A stretch of 64,000 bases of DNA from Ophiura sarsii (Eukaryota; Echinodermata; Ophiuroidea; Amphilepidida; Ophiuridae). Numbering within the stretch: position 1 is the stretch's first letter; the number at the start of each line of letters is the position of its first letter. Both the position numbers and the translations under genes were made by a program. The notes beneath the pieces are model-generated. The model was not told where the DNA came from, ran no database searches, and saw only the letters and a list, made by a program, of their open reading frames with translations. The DNA lies in contig CM069446.1 in assembly GCA_035610835.1 (NCBI GenBank), forward strand, positions 2,061,001 to 2,125,000, written 5' to 3'. Positions 11,331 to 23,000 of this stretch are shown here, one piece after another.

Positions 11331-13054
11331 CTTACAAGTACATCAGAAAATCCAAGGCAAATGTCCCACATTTTGCTGTTGAATTCCCTGCTATCTTCAG
11401 GAGATAGCACACATACATAGATATTTGCATGGCATTTGTCACCATCATAACTTATCAATATCCATAAATAAAACGTCACTCTCATTCCCAGACGAGTTAA
11501 ATCGATAGGTATCAATTTCAAAAGATGTGCTATTGTCCCTTGCGCTCATGGGTTCGAGTTTAGTATAATAAAAAACTGGGTGAAATAAGTGTCTATAAAC
11601 TTTTATACCGTTACACTTACATCTATCGCATTGTGAATGTGTGTATTAAATTAACATGTTTCAAATATATTAAAAAATATTCTAACTTTCACCATTGCTT
11701 TTTTTTATCAAACTAATTTTATGTATTCCGATAGCTAGTATTAGATTGTAGTTGCCGCAATATTCTATCAATACCCAAACTGTTAACCGGGCTTTTCAAA
11801 CATGCTATTCGTTAACAGGTATGGGCGAAACAGACATAGTATCAGCTACATGCAACATTTCAATAGAGATAATCATCCCTTCTACAGGGTGAATCCAAAA
11901 AAATAGGACTCTCTTTCCGCATGGATTTACTCCTTATTAAAATTACTGAACCATGACCAATTTGATTTCATTGGAAAGTACAACTAACAAAGTTAAAATC
12001 CTGAAAAGATGAGAAAAATACACCCTCAATCAAGTGGAAGAACTAATTTGGCAGCCAAGACAATAACCTGGGCGGGTGGGGACTATGATTGATGATGGTA
12101 GGAATCAGACATACTGAGTGGGTAATGTGTCTCTAGTTACACAAGGCATTAGCTGAAGTCAAAAGTGATTTGCTTGTGCAATAAGTCATTACAATAGCTC
12201 GGGGGGGGGGGGGGGGTTCTTAGTGGATGTGAGGTTACGGGGATATGCCGCCAAATAGGGTTCTATTTTTCACCGCTGGTTAATGAATGATCCCTTTTCA
12301 TAGCCATTTTTGATAAATTTATGGGTCACAGAAATTTGAGTAAAATCTTAAGAAAATTATGGGTCTCTGGTAAACATATGGGTCCATTCCCCCTGAAAAT
12401 TGGTAAATGTTTGGGTCAATTTTCATTTTGCTCCCTACCAAAAAAATATTTGTGTTAACGTCGTTTACAGAATTTCTGGACCGATTATCATCATTCATTT
12501 ATTGTAGCACGACAGTCGACCTTATCATTTGAGTTTGCGCGCTATTTTGAATCCAGCACTATCCTCAGGTGTATAACCATTTTTGAAATAACCTGGACAC
12601 ACTTAAGTATGTGTGATGGTTAATTCCGACATACAGACCATGATAAATTTTTTAAATAATTATTATATTGCTGAATACACACCTACCATGTAGGTGAGGA
12701 CTGTAGAAGGGGGATACTTTGACCCTTGTTATGGGTAACTTCTGCCAATCCCAAAAAAGAGTTTATTTTTAAATTTTGAGAAAAGTATTATAGCGACATT
12801 TTTAATGTGGTATAATTAGTACAACAACATTACCCTGCTACATAATGATATGTACCTGGAACTGGACCTAAACACACTAAGCTGCAGGATTTTGTCTTTA
12901 TATTTAGGAGACATTTTGTCCCAACAAATTGCAACTGACCTTACTACTTGCACTTTTATTAATTCTATAATAAATTTGGTGCAACTTTTGGCACTAAAAT
13001 CTGCGAAATGTATCCATTTTAATTCCTTATTTTATTTATACCCAAAATACAATA
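11331..13054. other. no recognisable gene; one poly-G tract
   Basis: AT-rich DNA. A 16-G run lies at about 12201-12216, followed by a loose repeat of ATGGGTC motifs (12320-12430). No element ends or coding pattern are clear. Confidence 0.35.
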
Positions 13055-13307
13055 GGCTATATTAAAAAAATCATTTGTCTCAAAGCTCCCGCGCGTGTTA
13101 GTTAATTGATGCGCATTAGAAAGATTTGTTTTTAATTTTAATTTTTCAGATTTTCATTGATCACATCACTTTAAAAACAAAAGGTCATTTTTACAAGGAT
13201 TTCAATATTTTATATTTAAAAAAACCTAACCCCCCCCCCCCCACATTCCGCATTAGGTTTTGAAAAACTGAAGAGCTTTGAGACAAAAGATTTTTTTAAA
13301 TATAGCC
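13055..13307. mobile_element. MITE with ~34 bp TIRs
   Basis: The left arm GGCTATATTAAAAAAATCAT then TTGTCTCAAAGCTC is mirrored by the right arm GAGCTTTGAGACAAAAGATT then TTTTTAAATATAGCC. The 253 bp element includes a 14-C run. It has no coding capacity. Confidence 0.7.
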
Positions 13308-13444
13308 ATAGACCTGTAATTTTAAAATTCTCAACTATTGCCCCGCACTGTCAAAGTATCTCCATGTATAACCTTTGGGCAGTCAGCTCTAAACATGTTC
13401 AGGGCCAAAACACATTTTAAAACTTTGTAACTGCTCTTGCCATG

Positions 13445-14297
13445 TACACTAGCAACCAAAAGTATTAGGACAGTTGATTATGGTGTCAAAATCCTCCCAT
13501 ATATTCAATTTGGAGTGTAATATTTTACTACGAGTTGAACAAATGTGTTGTTGAATCTCTTCTCATTGATAAATTCATGTTTCCTATAACATCTGCTAAT
13601 TCAATTCCATGGAATTAAAGAAAACATGTGCCCTCTTGAAATCCCCATACAAATGTCCCATTGGAAATAGCTCATGAATAATTCATCAACCTCATTATAG
13701 CCAATGTAATCCCTATGGTGGGTAGTTTGAAAATTTTGACTTCCTTTCAAAAACACCCTTCTCAATTGTTTGTCAATGGATTCACTGAAGTAAGACTAAT
13801 CCCAATATTGTCACTAGTCTTTAATCTCTCACACATATTGACACCTGATCTCTTCATTCATCTTCAAAATAAGATATTTGGGAGGGAAATTTAGTTTCAT
13901 TTTGGCACCTTTACTTTCATATTCTAAATGGAAACCAACCAGATTCTCTGTACTTTCTCATAGCACCCACGTGACCTGGGCACACTACACAGGGCTATCA
14001 TTTCATCATGACTTAAGAATTGTTGTCAAGCTATTTGACTCAAATTAACTAAATATACATGTATCGATGCAAAAAACCTTAATCACTGAAATATTGTTAC
14101 AAATGTTTTCCTTTTAAATAATAATGTTTTAAGTAGGAATATCATCCCAAATTTATTATAACAACATTTTAAGAACATTTCATTCATTTTATAACCCTAG
14201 AATACCAAAAACCTAACACAGTAGTTCAATAGATTCCCAGTGTTTTCTCTCAATTTGCAGCTTGCAAAGTGTCCTAATACTTTTGGTTGCTAGTGTA
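13445..14297. mobile_element. non-autonomous Tc1/mariner-like element
   Basis: The ends are a perfect 28 bp inverted repeat starting TACACTAGCAACCAAAAGTA (13445-13472) and its complement at 14270-14297, each beginning with the TA expected from a Tc1/mariner target duplication. At 853 bp it is about half the usual autonomous length. I see no transposase-like frame, so it is probably internally deleted or a MITE. It sits at a TA in the host repeat, intact as CATGTATAAA in the copy near 1280. Confidence 0.85.
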
Positions 14298-14340
14298 TAA
14301 AACAACACTTCCTTTGCATTTAACCATTTGGCAGTATTAC

Positions 14341-15079
14341 TACAATATGTGACCTGCTTCCACAAAATGAGCGTAAAGTAGAGGCGAAGATGTTGCTGAA
14401 TTGAGCTAGGATAGCATGTTATTGATTTGCCATTAAAATTGTTGTTGGTATGGACCAAGGTCCCTTCTATTATAGGGGAACTCTAAAATGACAGTATGTA
14501 TACCGTATTATCCCTATTAAGCGCCCGGGCAGTTAGTAAAGTCATTTTGGTTGGGCGCTTATTATGTTACCTTTTTTAAACTCATTTATTGTATGTACTA
14601 AATAAAATGTACAAGTGGTCATTTGAAGATGCTGACCATTTGATGGTCATTTGAAGATGCTGACCATTTGATGTACTAAATACAATGTAGGCCTACATTG
14701 GTCATTTGAGGAGGCTGACCATTTCATGTACTAAATGAAATATATGTACAACAAGTGGTCATTTGAGGATGCTGACCATTTGAAAAGGTGGGCGCTTTAT
14801 AAATAAGAGATTGTTTGTTGTTAGTCATTGAGAAAAACAGGGGTGGGCGCTTATAAGGTCCTGGGTGCTTAATAGGGATAATACGGTACTTATTTTATTT
14901 TAAGAGTATTACCAGCCATGCCAGGCTATTTATTTTATAATCCCGCTATAAATAGAAGGGTTTGGTCCATACTAACAACAAACGGTAAAAAATCAATAAC
15001 ATGCTATCCTAGCTCAATTCAGCAACATCTTCGCCGCAACTTTACGCTCATTTTGTGGGAGCAGGTCACATATGTTGTA
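14341..15079. mobile_element. foldback element with ~135 bp arms
   Basis: The left arm 14341-14475 (TACAATATGTGACCTGCTTC onward) is inverted at 14935-15079 (ending GCAGGTCACATATGTTGTA). The arms share GAGCTAGGATAGCATG, and the element sits in the host repeat described at 13340-15095. About 15 nt of host sequence appears missing at the insertion point. The interior is occupied by another element, 14501-14888. Confidence 0.75.
14501..14888. mobile_element. TIR element nested in the foldback element
   Basis: Termini TACCGTATTATCCCTATTAA (14501) and the complement TTAATAGGGATAATACGGTA (ending 14888) are perfect over 20 bp, then continue imperfectly with AGCGCCC. The terminal TA may be the target duplication. 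The interior holds about four diverged repeats of GGTCATTTGA..GATGCTGACCATTT (14610-14790). Confidence 0.8.
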
Positions 15080-15181
15080 GGGCCGGAAAACATACAAGGT
15101 ATTGAGAGAATAGCAACGATCAGCCATTTTATGTGCAATAGAACGTGACATTAATTTAAACTACACATCTATCAAGTACGG

Positions 15182-15407
15182 TAAAAGCCAATATTTTTTG
15201 CGCATTTTGATATCATAGACATTTTGTGAATTGTTTTTTTTCGTGGGCAACCTTCTGGATGCATTGCACGAATGTTGAAAACAATATTTTCGCAAAAAAA
15301 TCTTTTGCGCGAAAATTAAACCACCGTGAAAATTTCAGCTTTTGTAAAAGCCAATATTTGTGAGCATTTTGATACCATAGACATTTCGCGACTTGTTTTT
15401 TTCGGAG
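15182..15407 (+). repeat. paired direct repeat (~62 bp)
   Basis: TAAAAGCCAATATTTTTTGC...TAGACATTTTGTGAATTGTT at 15182-15243 recurs at 15347-15407 with several substitutions. No coding pattern. Confidence 0.55.
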
Positions 15408-15791
15408 TGACTGGTGGGGTACGGGATATGGTTAAGGTTTAGGCCTTGGAGTTGAAATATGCCACGGGCGTGGGCGGGCGGGGGGTCTTTTTAAATTTGT
15501 TAATTGAAATTTGAAACTTTTAAATTAATACAAAACCTTTTGATTTAAAACAAAAATGTTTTAAATATTGTTCTATTCCTATGTGTTTCGTTATAAATTT
15601 TCCAACACTTATGTGTTGTTTCATTTTGTAGGTGTTCTATCTGGTAGGCCCTACTCCCTAGCGGGAGAGCCCGTCAGAAGGACGGGCGTCCCGCTAGTTC
15701 TTGATAATTCATACATTCTGGGCATTAACAGTACAGTGCCCCTGAAACCTAGGGATATGAGTTTTGTGTACAGCTAAACAGACCCGGGATG
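15404..15791 (+). repeat. ~385 bp duplicated segment, copy 1
   Basis: Near-identical to 16609-16991. It includes a strong hairpin CTAGCGGGAGAGCCCGTC / GACGGGCGTCCCGCTAG (15658-15697). A 69-residue frame here is identical in both copies, but this follows from the nucleotide identity. It has no recognisable domain. Confidence 0.8.
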
Positions 15792-15792
15792 A

Positions 15793-15912
15793 ATTTGTGT
15801 TTTGTTATAAATTTTCCAACACTTATGTGTTGTTTCATTTTGTAGGTGTTCTATATGGTAGGCCCTACTCCCTAGCGGGAGAGCCCGTCCGAAGGACAGG
15901 CGTCCCGCTAGT
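15793..15912 (+). repeat. partial third copy of the duplicated segment
   Basis: It repeats about 115 bp of the neighbouring copy, from TTTTGTTATAAATTTTCC through the CTAGCGGGAGAGCCCGTC hairpin, with a few substitutions. It directly follows copy 1, indicating a local tandem event. Confidence 0.75.
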
Positions 15913-16259
15913 CTTACTATAATTTGCCGTATGTTGTATGTGAGTATGTATACATCCTGAAAAGGCTTTCTCATTTTGCATCTTAAAGCCGTGAATATTG
16001 CACTGATAATAGATGATGTCTTGAGACAGGTTATAAGCTATAAATGGCTGAAAACCGTACAGAATTGACCAAGATATGGGCAAACGAACACAAATTTAGG
16101 GCTTTTTCAGCCCAGCTTTTGAGACTATTTCTACGGGCCATGTTTGTTTTTTCTCTATGCGTACACTGTAACCATGCAGCCGGCGCGCGTAACACATAAC
16201 GCGTCGCAGTGCGCCATGAAAAATAAACACGCACACGCACTACACCCCTACACACGCGG

Positions 16260-16608
16260 GCGGGCAAATATTGGAGAAATACGCTGCGCCACAGGAATTG
16301 GTTACGGTTTAGGCCTTGGGGTTGAGATAAGCCACGGGGCGGGGCGGAGGCGGGGAACAGGGAGGGGCGGGGACGGCTGGGGGTGGCGGGCGAGGGGGGG
16401 TCTAACGAAGAAATGTGGTTTGGGAGGCACGGCATTGGGGGTTGCGATATGTCACGGGCGGGCGGGGCGGGGCGGGGGCGGTGGCGAATAGGGGCTGTGT
16501 GTAATGATTATGTGGTTTGAGAGGCAGGGGGTTAATGAAGAAATGTGACGCTAAATTGCTTAACGGATATGCCACGGAGCGGGGTTGGGGGCGAGGGAAG
16601 GGCGGGGG
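16260..16608. repeat. G-rich degenerate repeat tract
   Basis: The plus strand is strongly G-rich, with repeated motifs GGTTTAGGCCTTGG, TATGCCACGG, GGGGCGGGG and GAAGAAATGTG. It lies between the two large duplicates, which carry the same TTAAGGTTTAG...CCACGGG motif at their left ends. Runs of GGGG could form quadruplexes (inference). The ~115-residue Gly-rich frames are compositional artefacts. Confidence 0.6.
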
Positions 16609-16991
16609 AGTGACTTGTGGGGTACGGGATATAGTTAAGGTTTAGACCTTGGAGTTGAAATATGCCACGGGTGTGGGCGGGTGGGTCTTTTTAAATTTGT
16701 TAATTGAAATTTGAAACTTTTATATTATACAAAACCTTTTGATTTAAAACAAAAATGTTTTAAATATTGTTCTATTCCTATGTGTTTCGTTATAAATTTT
16801 CCAACACTTATGTGTTGTTTCATTTTGTAGGTGTTCTATCTGGTAGGCCCTACTCCCTAGCGGGAGAGCCCGTCAGAAGGACGGGCGTCCCGCTAGTTCT
16901 TGATAATTCATACATTCTGGGCATTAACAGTACAGTGCCCCTGAAACCTAGGGATATGAGTTTTGTGTACAGCTAAACAGACCCGGGATGA
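16609..16991 (+). repeat. ~385 bp duplicated segment, copy 2
   Basis: Direct repeat of 15404-15791 with very few differences, including the CTAGCGGG hairpin. Distance between copies is about 1.2 kb. Confidence 0.8.
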
Positions 16992-17559
16992 TCCCTACTC
17001 TTTACGATGAGGTATGCAACTATTTAACGTGTTCAGGGTGAAGTGTCTCAATACACAGGTCGGTTTGACGTGTCTCTCCGAATCACGGCGAACTGACACT
17101 CACTGTATAGACCTGCACATGGTACACAGTGAATGGGGTAGCTCAGGAGAAATTTACAATTAAACCTGATTATCAGCTTGAACCACATCATTATATTATG
17201 GTGAATATGGTGAATCTAACAAGAAATTCTCACAATTTATACCATAGGGTAGGGCTCAAATAAAACCGGGTGCCATAAGAATGTTCATCTCTTGGTTCAC
17301 AACAAACTGAGAGCTGATTTGTAAATTAAGACCCCTATATTTACAAAGAATTTAGAGTTGGCTAAACTTTTAGTCCTGGCCTTAGTCCTAGAAAGGACCT
17401 TTTATATTTAAAAAAAAAATTGAATACGAATGTAAATTGCTTCAAAATTGGAAGGCGAATCTTTTTGACTTTACACCTATTTTTCTTTTAGCTTGACTTG
17501 TATTTTGCTTATCAGCATATACTTTTGTCTTGCTCTCTACTAAACTTGATAAAGACTGG

Positions 17560-18065
17560 TATAGACCATTTCAAATCCGAAAATATACGACCACCCGAAT
17601 GCTTCCGATTAGCCGACTGATTTGACGCTCGGTTACATGACCTGTCAGCTCCTGACAGGTCATGGCCATGTGCGGAGAAAAACAAACATGTTTTTCACCC
17701 GTCTGCCCGTGTGGTAGATTGCGCTGGTGTTGGTGATAGATTGTATCCCTCACAAAGTTGATGTTGCAGCATTTCAGTAACAACAAACGGTGAGATGAAA
17801 GAGATTTGGGGTAATATTTTCACTTTTTACCGTCTGCTCGATACATTTGGAATTTGCTGATCAACGCCTTTGTTGATAAAAAAACAAAATAGTCTCGTTC
17901 CACGTTTTACTTCTCATGTGTGCACGCGTGTATGTAAACATAGGCGGACAATCAACTAGGGCAATGCTGTGAATGCGATCAACTGTTGCGAAGAACGCGC
18001 AACGCACCTACTCCACGTGACCTGTTTTTCCGAAGATTTCCGATCTCAATTTGAAATGGTCTATA
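17560..18065. mobile_element. TIR element (ATAGACCATTTCAAAT), copy 1
   Basis: The ends ATAGACCATTTCAAAT and ATTTGAAATGGTCTAT form perfect short TIRs. The ~505 bp interior matches 44292-44784 in inverted orientation. This copy contains an extra perfect hairpin (CATGACCTGTCAG-CTC-CTGACAGGTCATG as two 13 bp arms, 17636-17664) that is missing from the other. Confidence 0.75.
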
Positions 18066-19807
18066 TCCAGTCGAAACGTCGTTATTCTCCAATTCCCCCC
18101 ACTTTAATTCAGTTGGGATAAGTTTCACCTTATATTATTACATATTACATTTTTACTCATCCCTCTGTACACCTTCGGGTATCCTGTTAGTTTTCTTTAC
18201 CACTGTTCCAGTTGGGACTAGTTATTCATACTTTTATTAGCCTTAGTTTAGACAGAACGACAGAATTTCAAATTGAACACACGGTCATCTTTACTACATT
18301 TTGCATGACTTACAAAATGGCTGACGAAGGTGATTGTAATAATTTCCGTTTAGCTCACTAGTCGTAAAATATAATAAGGCCTTCCTGAGCACTTGCGCTC
18401 GCTATTATTTCCTGCTGAATGCCAGGAATAGATAGAGAACATTTAAGGATAACTTTGGGTCTCCAAAAAGGTGAGTTAAGACATAAAAACGGAGGATTTT
18501 TCAGGTGACTATAAATAGTAAACATTGGTTGGTTCCCCTTTACTTTCCAGCTTTACAAGAGAATAGGCTAGGTCTAGCACCAATGTGGCTTTAATATCGT
18601 TCATGCTTCACATACTAAAACGATCCACCAACAGAACTACGGTGAGCAGCAGTGTTACGACGATCTAACCGATTGCGCCACCCCGTCTCCTGATCTGATC
18701 AGGTAAAGGTCAGACATTTTATTTGATTGAATCATTTATTTAGTCATGTTAGTAAGGATTAAAGGTCTACATACACTCAGCAAAACAACCTCCCAAAAAC
18801 GATCTTATAATCATCCCTTTGGGCTACACCCAACGGCCTGATAATCAATCATTATTTATAAGCTTAAGCTGCAATTTGTAGCAATGTTAATGTCATTGAA
18901 TGAATTCCGTAACACATGTGAAGTGGGAGGTGGCTATTGCGTGTGAGTACCGAGTGTGAATGATTTTCAGTCTCTAGTTCAGTTAGAATTTACCAAGCTT
19001 GGAAATAGTAAACAATTATTAGTTAATTTCTAACAGTATATTCATTTCAATCACTAACCTTTGAAATCATGTAACTGTTCATTTATGCTTTAATTACACC
19101 GAAAACGGGGTTAAAAAGCGAATTTCAGTCACAGAAATTTGCCGTAGAAAATCCCAACCATCCGAAACACACCAAGACAGTGTTTCTAGAATATTTACCA
19201 AATTACGTCAATCAAAGGTGAAGTAGACTTTTCTCTCGTCGTTTAATTTTTATTCCGCTAATTGATATTTAGAAAAACTCGATATAGAGGCTCGGTCCCA
19301 CGGTTTTCTGCGCTAAATAATAATAATAACATTAATAATAATAATGATGAACTTATGAAGTTATTTAAACAGATCGAAGCCTCGGAGTCGGTAAATATAA
19401 CCGCAATTTAATCGATTGCTTTACCGCAACATTACTGTGATGAACCCATGGGTCACCGTTTATAGTAGAACAGGTTGATGTGATAAATTCTGTATTATAT
19501 TTAGTATTTTTGTATACGAACTTTTAAGCATGCAACAAAGGACAAAACGTGCGTTTCCTTTATGCGCATATTCTCATAACACTATTAACATTTATTTCTG
19601 TCATATCGTAGACATTCCTTTGCAACATTAATTGAAAGTCTCATAAAAGTGGTACACCTCATGCAACTATTGTCTCAGTTACAGTGGCGTAGCCAGCTTT
19701 TTGAGAAATTCATTCAATTCCACACAAAGTTTATCACCCCTCTGATTATGTAAATCATTCAAATCATTATTTTGCCACCCCGAAAACATCAAAACTGCAA
19801 TCGCTAA
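18066..19807. other. no gene recognised; one truncated tRNA-like fragment
   Basis: The only feature I can point to is at 18650-18692 on the minus strand, where GGGGTGGCGCAATCGGTTAG matches a tRNA box A, but no box B follows. There is also an ATA/AATA-rich stretch at 19316-19345 and a CAGTGGCGTAGCCAG motif at 19682, a sequence that also opens TIR elements at 36292 and 42503. Confidence 0.4.
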
Positions 19808-19988
19808 CAAGTTACTGTGCGTTTAACGATTGGATTTTCTATTGATAGGAACCGATGACCCGTTCATCCTACGCGACACTCAATGAATCATGCAAGTTCA
19901 AGAAATTCTCACAGAAGCAATTTTTCATTCATAACACGTTTAAATGACTGTCGATAAAGTAAACCATGTACTTTATGTTACTGTCATA
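19808..19988 (+). promoter_or_regulatory. duplicated 5' flank of the HYR gene
   Basis: This 180 bp upstream of the start codon is shared with 42049-42228, upstream of a second first-exon copy. Conserved blocks include TTGGATTTTCTATTGATAGG, TGCAAGTTCAAGAAATTCT and GACTGTCGATAAAGTAAACC. It probably holds the 5' UTR and promoter. I see no unambiguous TATA box at a defined distance. Conservation to just inside the intron supports a real duplicated gene start. Confidence 0.5.
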
Positions 19989-20067
19989 ATGAACTTGATA
20001 TCTTACTTTAATAACTCCTTGGTGATACTCACACTAATTGCTTCAATTGTCTACTCCAGTGGGACAG
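19989..20067 (+). CDS. HYR gene exon 1: signal peptide
   Basis: It encodes 26 residues beginning MNLISYFNNS, then a hydrophobic core LVILTLIASIV and YSSGT, ending one base into the next codon. Donor is ACAG|GTAAGA. A typical signal peptide with cleavage likely near the Ser/Gly end. Duplicated at 42229-42312 with frame damage. Confidence 0.75.
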
Positions 20068-23000
20068 GTAAGACTAATAGCCAGCCTTTAACTTTGAATA
20101 TGTATACAAAATAATAATGAGAGTTTCATAGACTAAATGTACGCAAAATTATATTTGACATTTAATATCTGGCTTATCACTCGCATTGGTATTACTATAC
20201 AATGAGTGACTATCACTCGCAATTAGTTTTACTACAATGAGTGTCTATTACTGGTATTGGGTTTTTTCCAAAGAGTGCCTACATGTATTACTCGTATTGG
20301 GTTTTATTACAATGAGTGCCTATTACTCGTATTGGGTTTATTACAATGAGTGCCTATCACTTGCATTGGTTTTACGACCAATGTATTACTCGTATTAATC
20401 TTCACGATCTCGATTCGCAGGCGATATAGCTCTCCTAGCAACATGACATCAATCAGTAAAGCGGAATTACTGTTAGAATTACAGAGAGTGTTGAGACAGT
20501 ATCAAATGCAGTTGGCTCCCATTTGAATGAAGGAAAAACAAAAAGCCTCCTTATAAATATTGCCACCTCAGCCAGTGTAAAGACCATCAAAGGAGAAGAG
20601 CTGGAAAATATATTCAATTTCAAATACTTGGGGGCCTATGTTCTAGGCACATCTCAGGAATTCAAATGCAGGAAAACACAAGCATGGGTTGCCTGCAATA
20701 AACTGCAGAAGATCTGGAAGTCTGATCTCGAAAGAACTAAAAAAAATCAGACTATTCAAAGCCTGCGTAGAAAACACTTTGTTGTAGGCCTACGGCTCTG
20801 AAACGGACCATCAGCAGGAAAATTGAAGACCTACTCAACGGATGTTATACTCAACTGTTACGTAGAATATTTGACATCAGTTCGAGGGATCACCAGGCGC
20901 GGATCCACTCAAGTTTATGGGGAGTGGGGCCCAACATTGGTACCATCCAAGCGGTGCGCAGAACCGTCCTCCGAGCTATGCTGGGACAGGGGTGTTTTTA
21001 TCAATGCACAAAAGAAGTTGAGCATTACTGATGGTTTAAAGCTCGAACAGGGGGAGTCTGAGTGCCCCCCTCAGAATTGGATTTTGTTTCAATTTTCGAA
21101 CTCATTTGGTGCAATCTGGCGTATACTTTTGACCAACATTTTATCGAAAAGCCACCTCTTCATTTCCATTAAATATTTTATCAATGCACGAAAGAAGTTG
21201 AGCATATATATTCTTGATTTAATCAACAAGAAGATGGAAGGAATGCAAAACATGCAGACTTACACGGAGCGGCAATATCATCAGCGACTGATGTCGAAAT
21301 TTAATAGGTTATAATGTAAGGGTTGATAGCCGCCAATGTAATTTGTCTTGTGATATTCGCCCTTTATATCACATCTCATTTTTGATTATTTTGAACACAA
21401 TATTCGTCAACAAATTGGTTAAAAGTATGCACCAAATTGCACCATTTACATTGCATATTTTCAAAATGTAGTCAAAAGAATCGAACCACAGCTAGACATC
21501 AATGGTCGCTTGCTCTGATGTCAATTGTCTAAAGCTAACTACTGGGTTCCTCTATATTAGAAAATTAACATATCAAAATGGTTGTTTAATGGTATAGACG
21601 TAATGAATATTAGTCAAGCCTCTATTATAAATGAGATGAGAGCCAAATACCATTCCCCTGCAACATAACAGATCGATACAGATGAATGAAAATAAACGTG
21701 TTGCAAAAAATTCAACAACAAAAATTAGAAATGTTTGCAACTTTCATTTCCAGATTACTCTGTAATGTATGTAGTAAAGAAAATGATTTCGTTTATAACA
21801 CTTATTCATACATCAAGGAATATTTTGATAGCTTACTTATTGAAATTGATTCAATAAATCGTCGAATATCAATACACCCGTAAGTCCCAAAATATAAATA
21901 ATTAAATTGACCTCAGTCGGTCAGTCCTTATACATGTATTTGTTCATCTCTAAAACATGTTTAGTGAGTTCACACGCTCACCATAGGCCATGGAACAATG
22001 ATGTCAATAAAGAAACAAACCAATACAACAACAAAAGGATTTCAACACATTTCCCCATCAACATGATCAACATGACCAACGGCTAATACTCGGCGTTTCA
22101 TCACGTCATCTTAGCATAATCACACGCTACTACACTAGAACTGGTCGGTCACTCACGGCCTTAGTACACTGATTTCGAACGGCGAAGTCGGTCACTCACG
22201 GCCTTAATACACTGATTTCGAACGACGAAGTCGGTCACCATGGTCACTCACGGCCTTAGTACACTGATTTCGAACGGCGAAGTCGGTCACTCACGGCCTT
22301 AATACACTGATTTCGAACGGCGAAGTCGGTCACTCACGGCCTTAATACACTGATTTCGAACGGAGAAGTCGGTCACTCACGGCCTTAGTACACTGATTTC
22401 GAACGGCGAAGTCGGTCACTCACGGCCTTAGTACACTGATTTCGAACGGCGAAGTCGATCACTAACGGCCTTAATACACTGGTTTCGAACGGCGAAGTCG
22501 GTCACTCACGGCCTTAGTACACTGAAGCCGTGAGGGACCCGGATAATCCACTCTGCGTTTTATGACTCCGTGCAAAGAAAAGTTGCCAAACGAAACAAAT
22601 ACTCTTCGTTTTATTAATTTCAATACTGTTCTGACGTTTATAGGCCTAAATAGTTTCCTCTTATTAAAGAAATTCTAGTAAATAAATATTCACAGTAATT
22701 AATTAGTTCAACACTTCTATCATGTCTATAGTATATACTTGTTTAACGCCATTTCTCTTCATGGTATCATTGGTACAGAGGTATCCTTGCAGACTAGGTC
22801 TCATTGCAATTATTTACTCCAGGGAAATGTGTTGATAGTTGGATTACTATCAATCTCTTGGTGGCAGCCTATAGATGGTGTGACCGGTGACGTCATGTAT
22901 TTACAAATGGGACACCCTCTGTTGATTCCCTCCAGGCAGAATATACAGTAAAGTTAATGAAGACAACATGAAATTTCTTTCTAATGAATTGTAAAACTCA

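Larger units (their letters stand above)
13340..15095 (+). repeat. dispersed repeat split in three by insertions
   Basis: Host-repeat pieces lie at 13340-13444, 14298-14340 and 15080-15095. Read together they follow the order of the uninterrupted copy at 1282-1465 (AACCTTTGGG, AAACATGTTCA, AGGGCC, CTTCC, TTGGCAGT, GGGCC, AAAACATA). The gaps are filled by a Tc1-like element and a foldback element, giving relative ages: host repeat first, both insertions later. Confidence 0.7.

Noticed and set aside
10841..11521. 226-residue minus-strand reading frame as a gene
   Set aside because: It runs antisense through a tRNA-derived SINE and has no recognisable domain or splice context.
15568..16976. Identical 69-residue frames at 15568 and 16767 as a duplicated gene
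   Set aside because: Identity extends over the whole non-coding duplicate, no domain is recognisable, and the third copy does not keep the frame.
20823..21314. 163-residue frame after the LINE relic as a gene
   Set aside because: It starts inside the decayed LINE in a shifted frame and continues into a direct-repeat region without motifs.
22144..22530. Regular 43 bp repeats resembling a CRISPR array
   Set aside because: There are no unique spacers between repeats, the genome is eukaryotic, and the module is part of a dispersed repeat.
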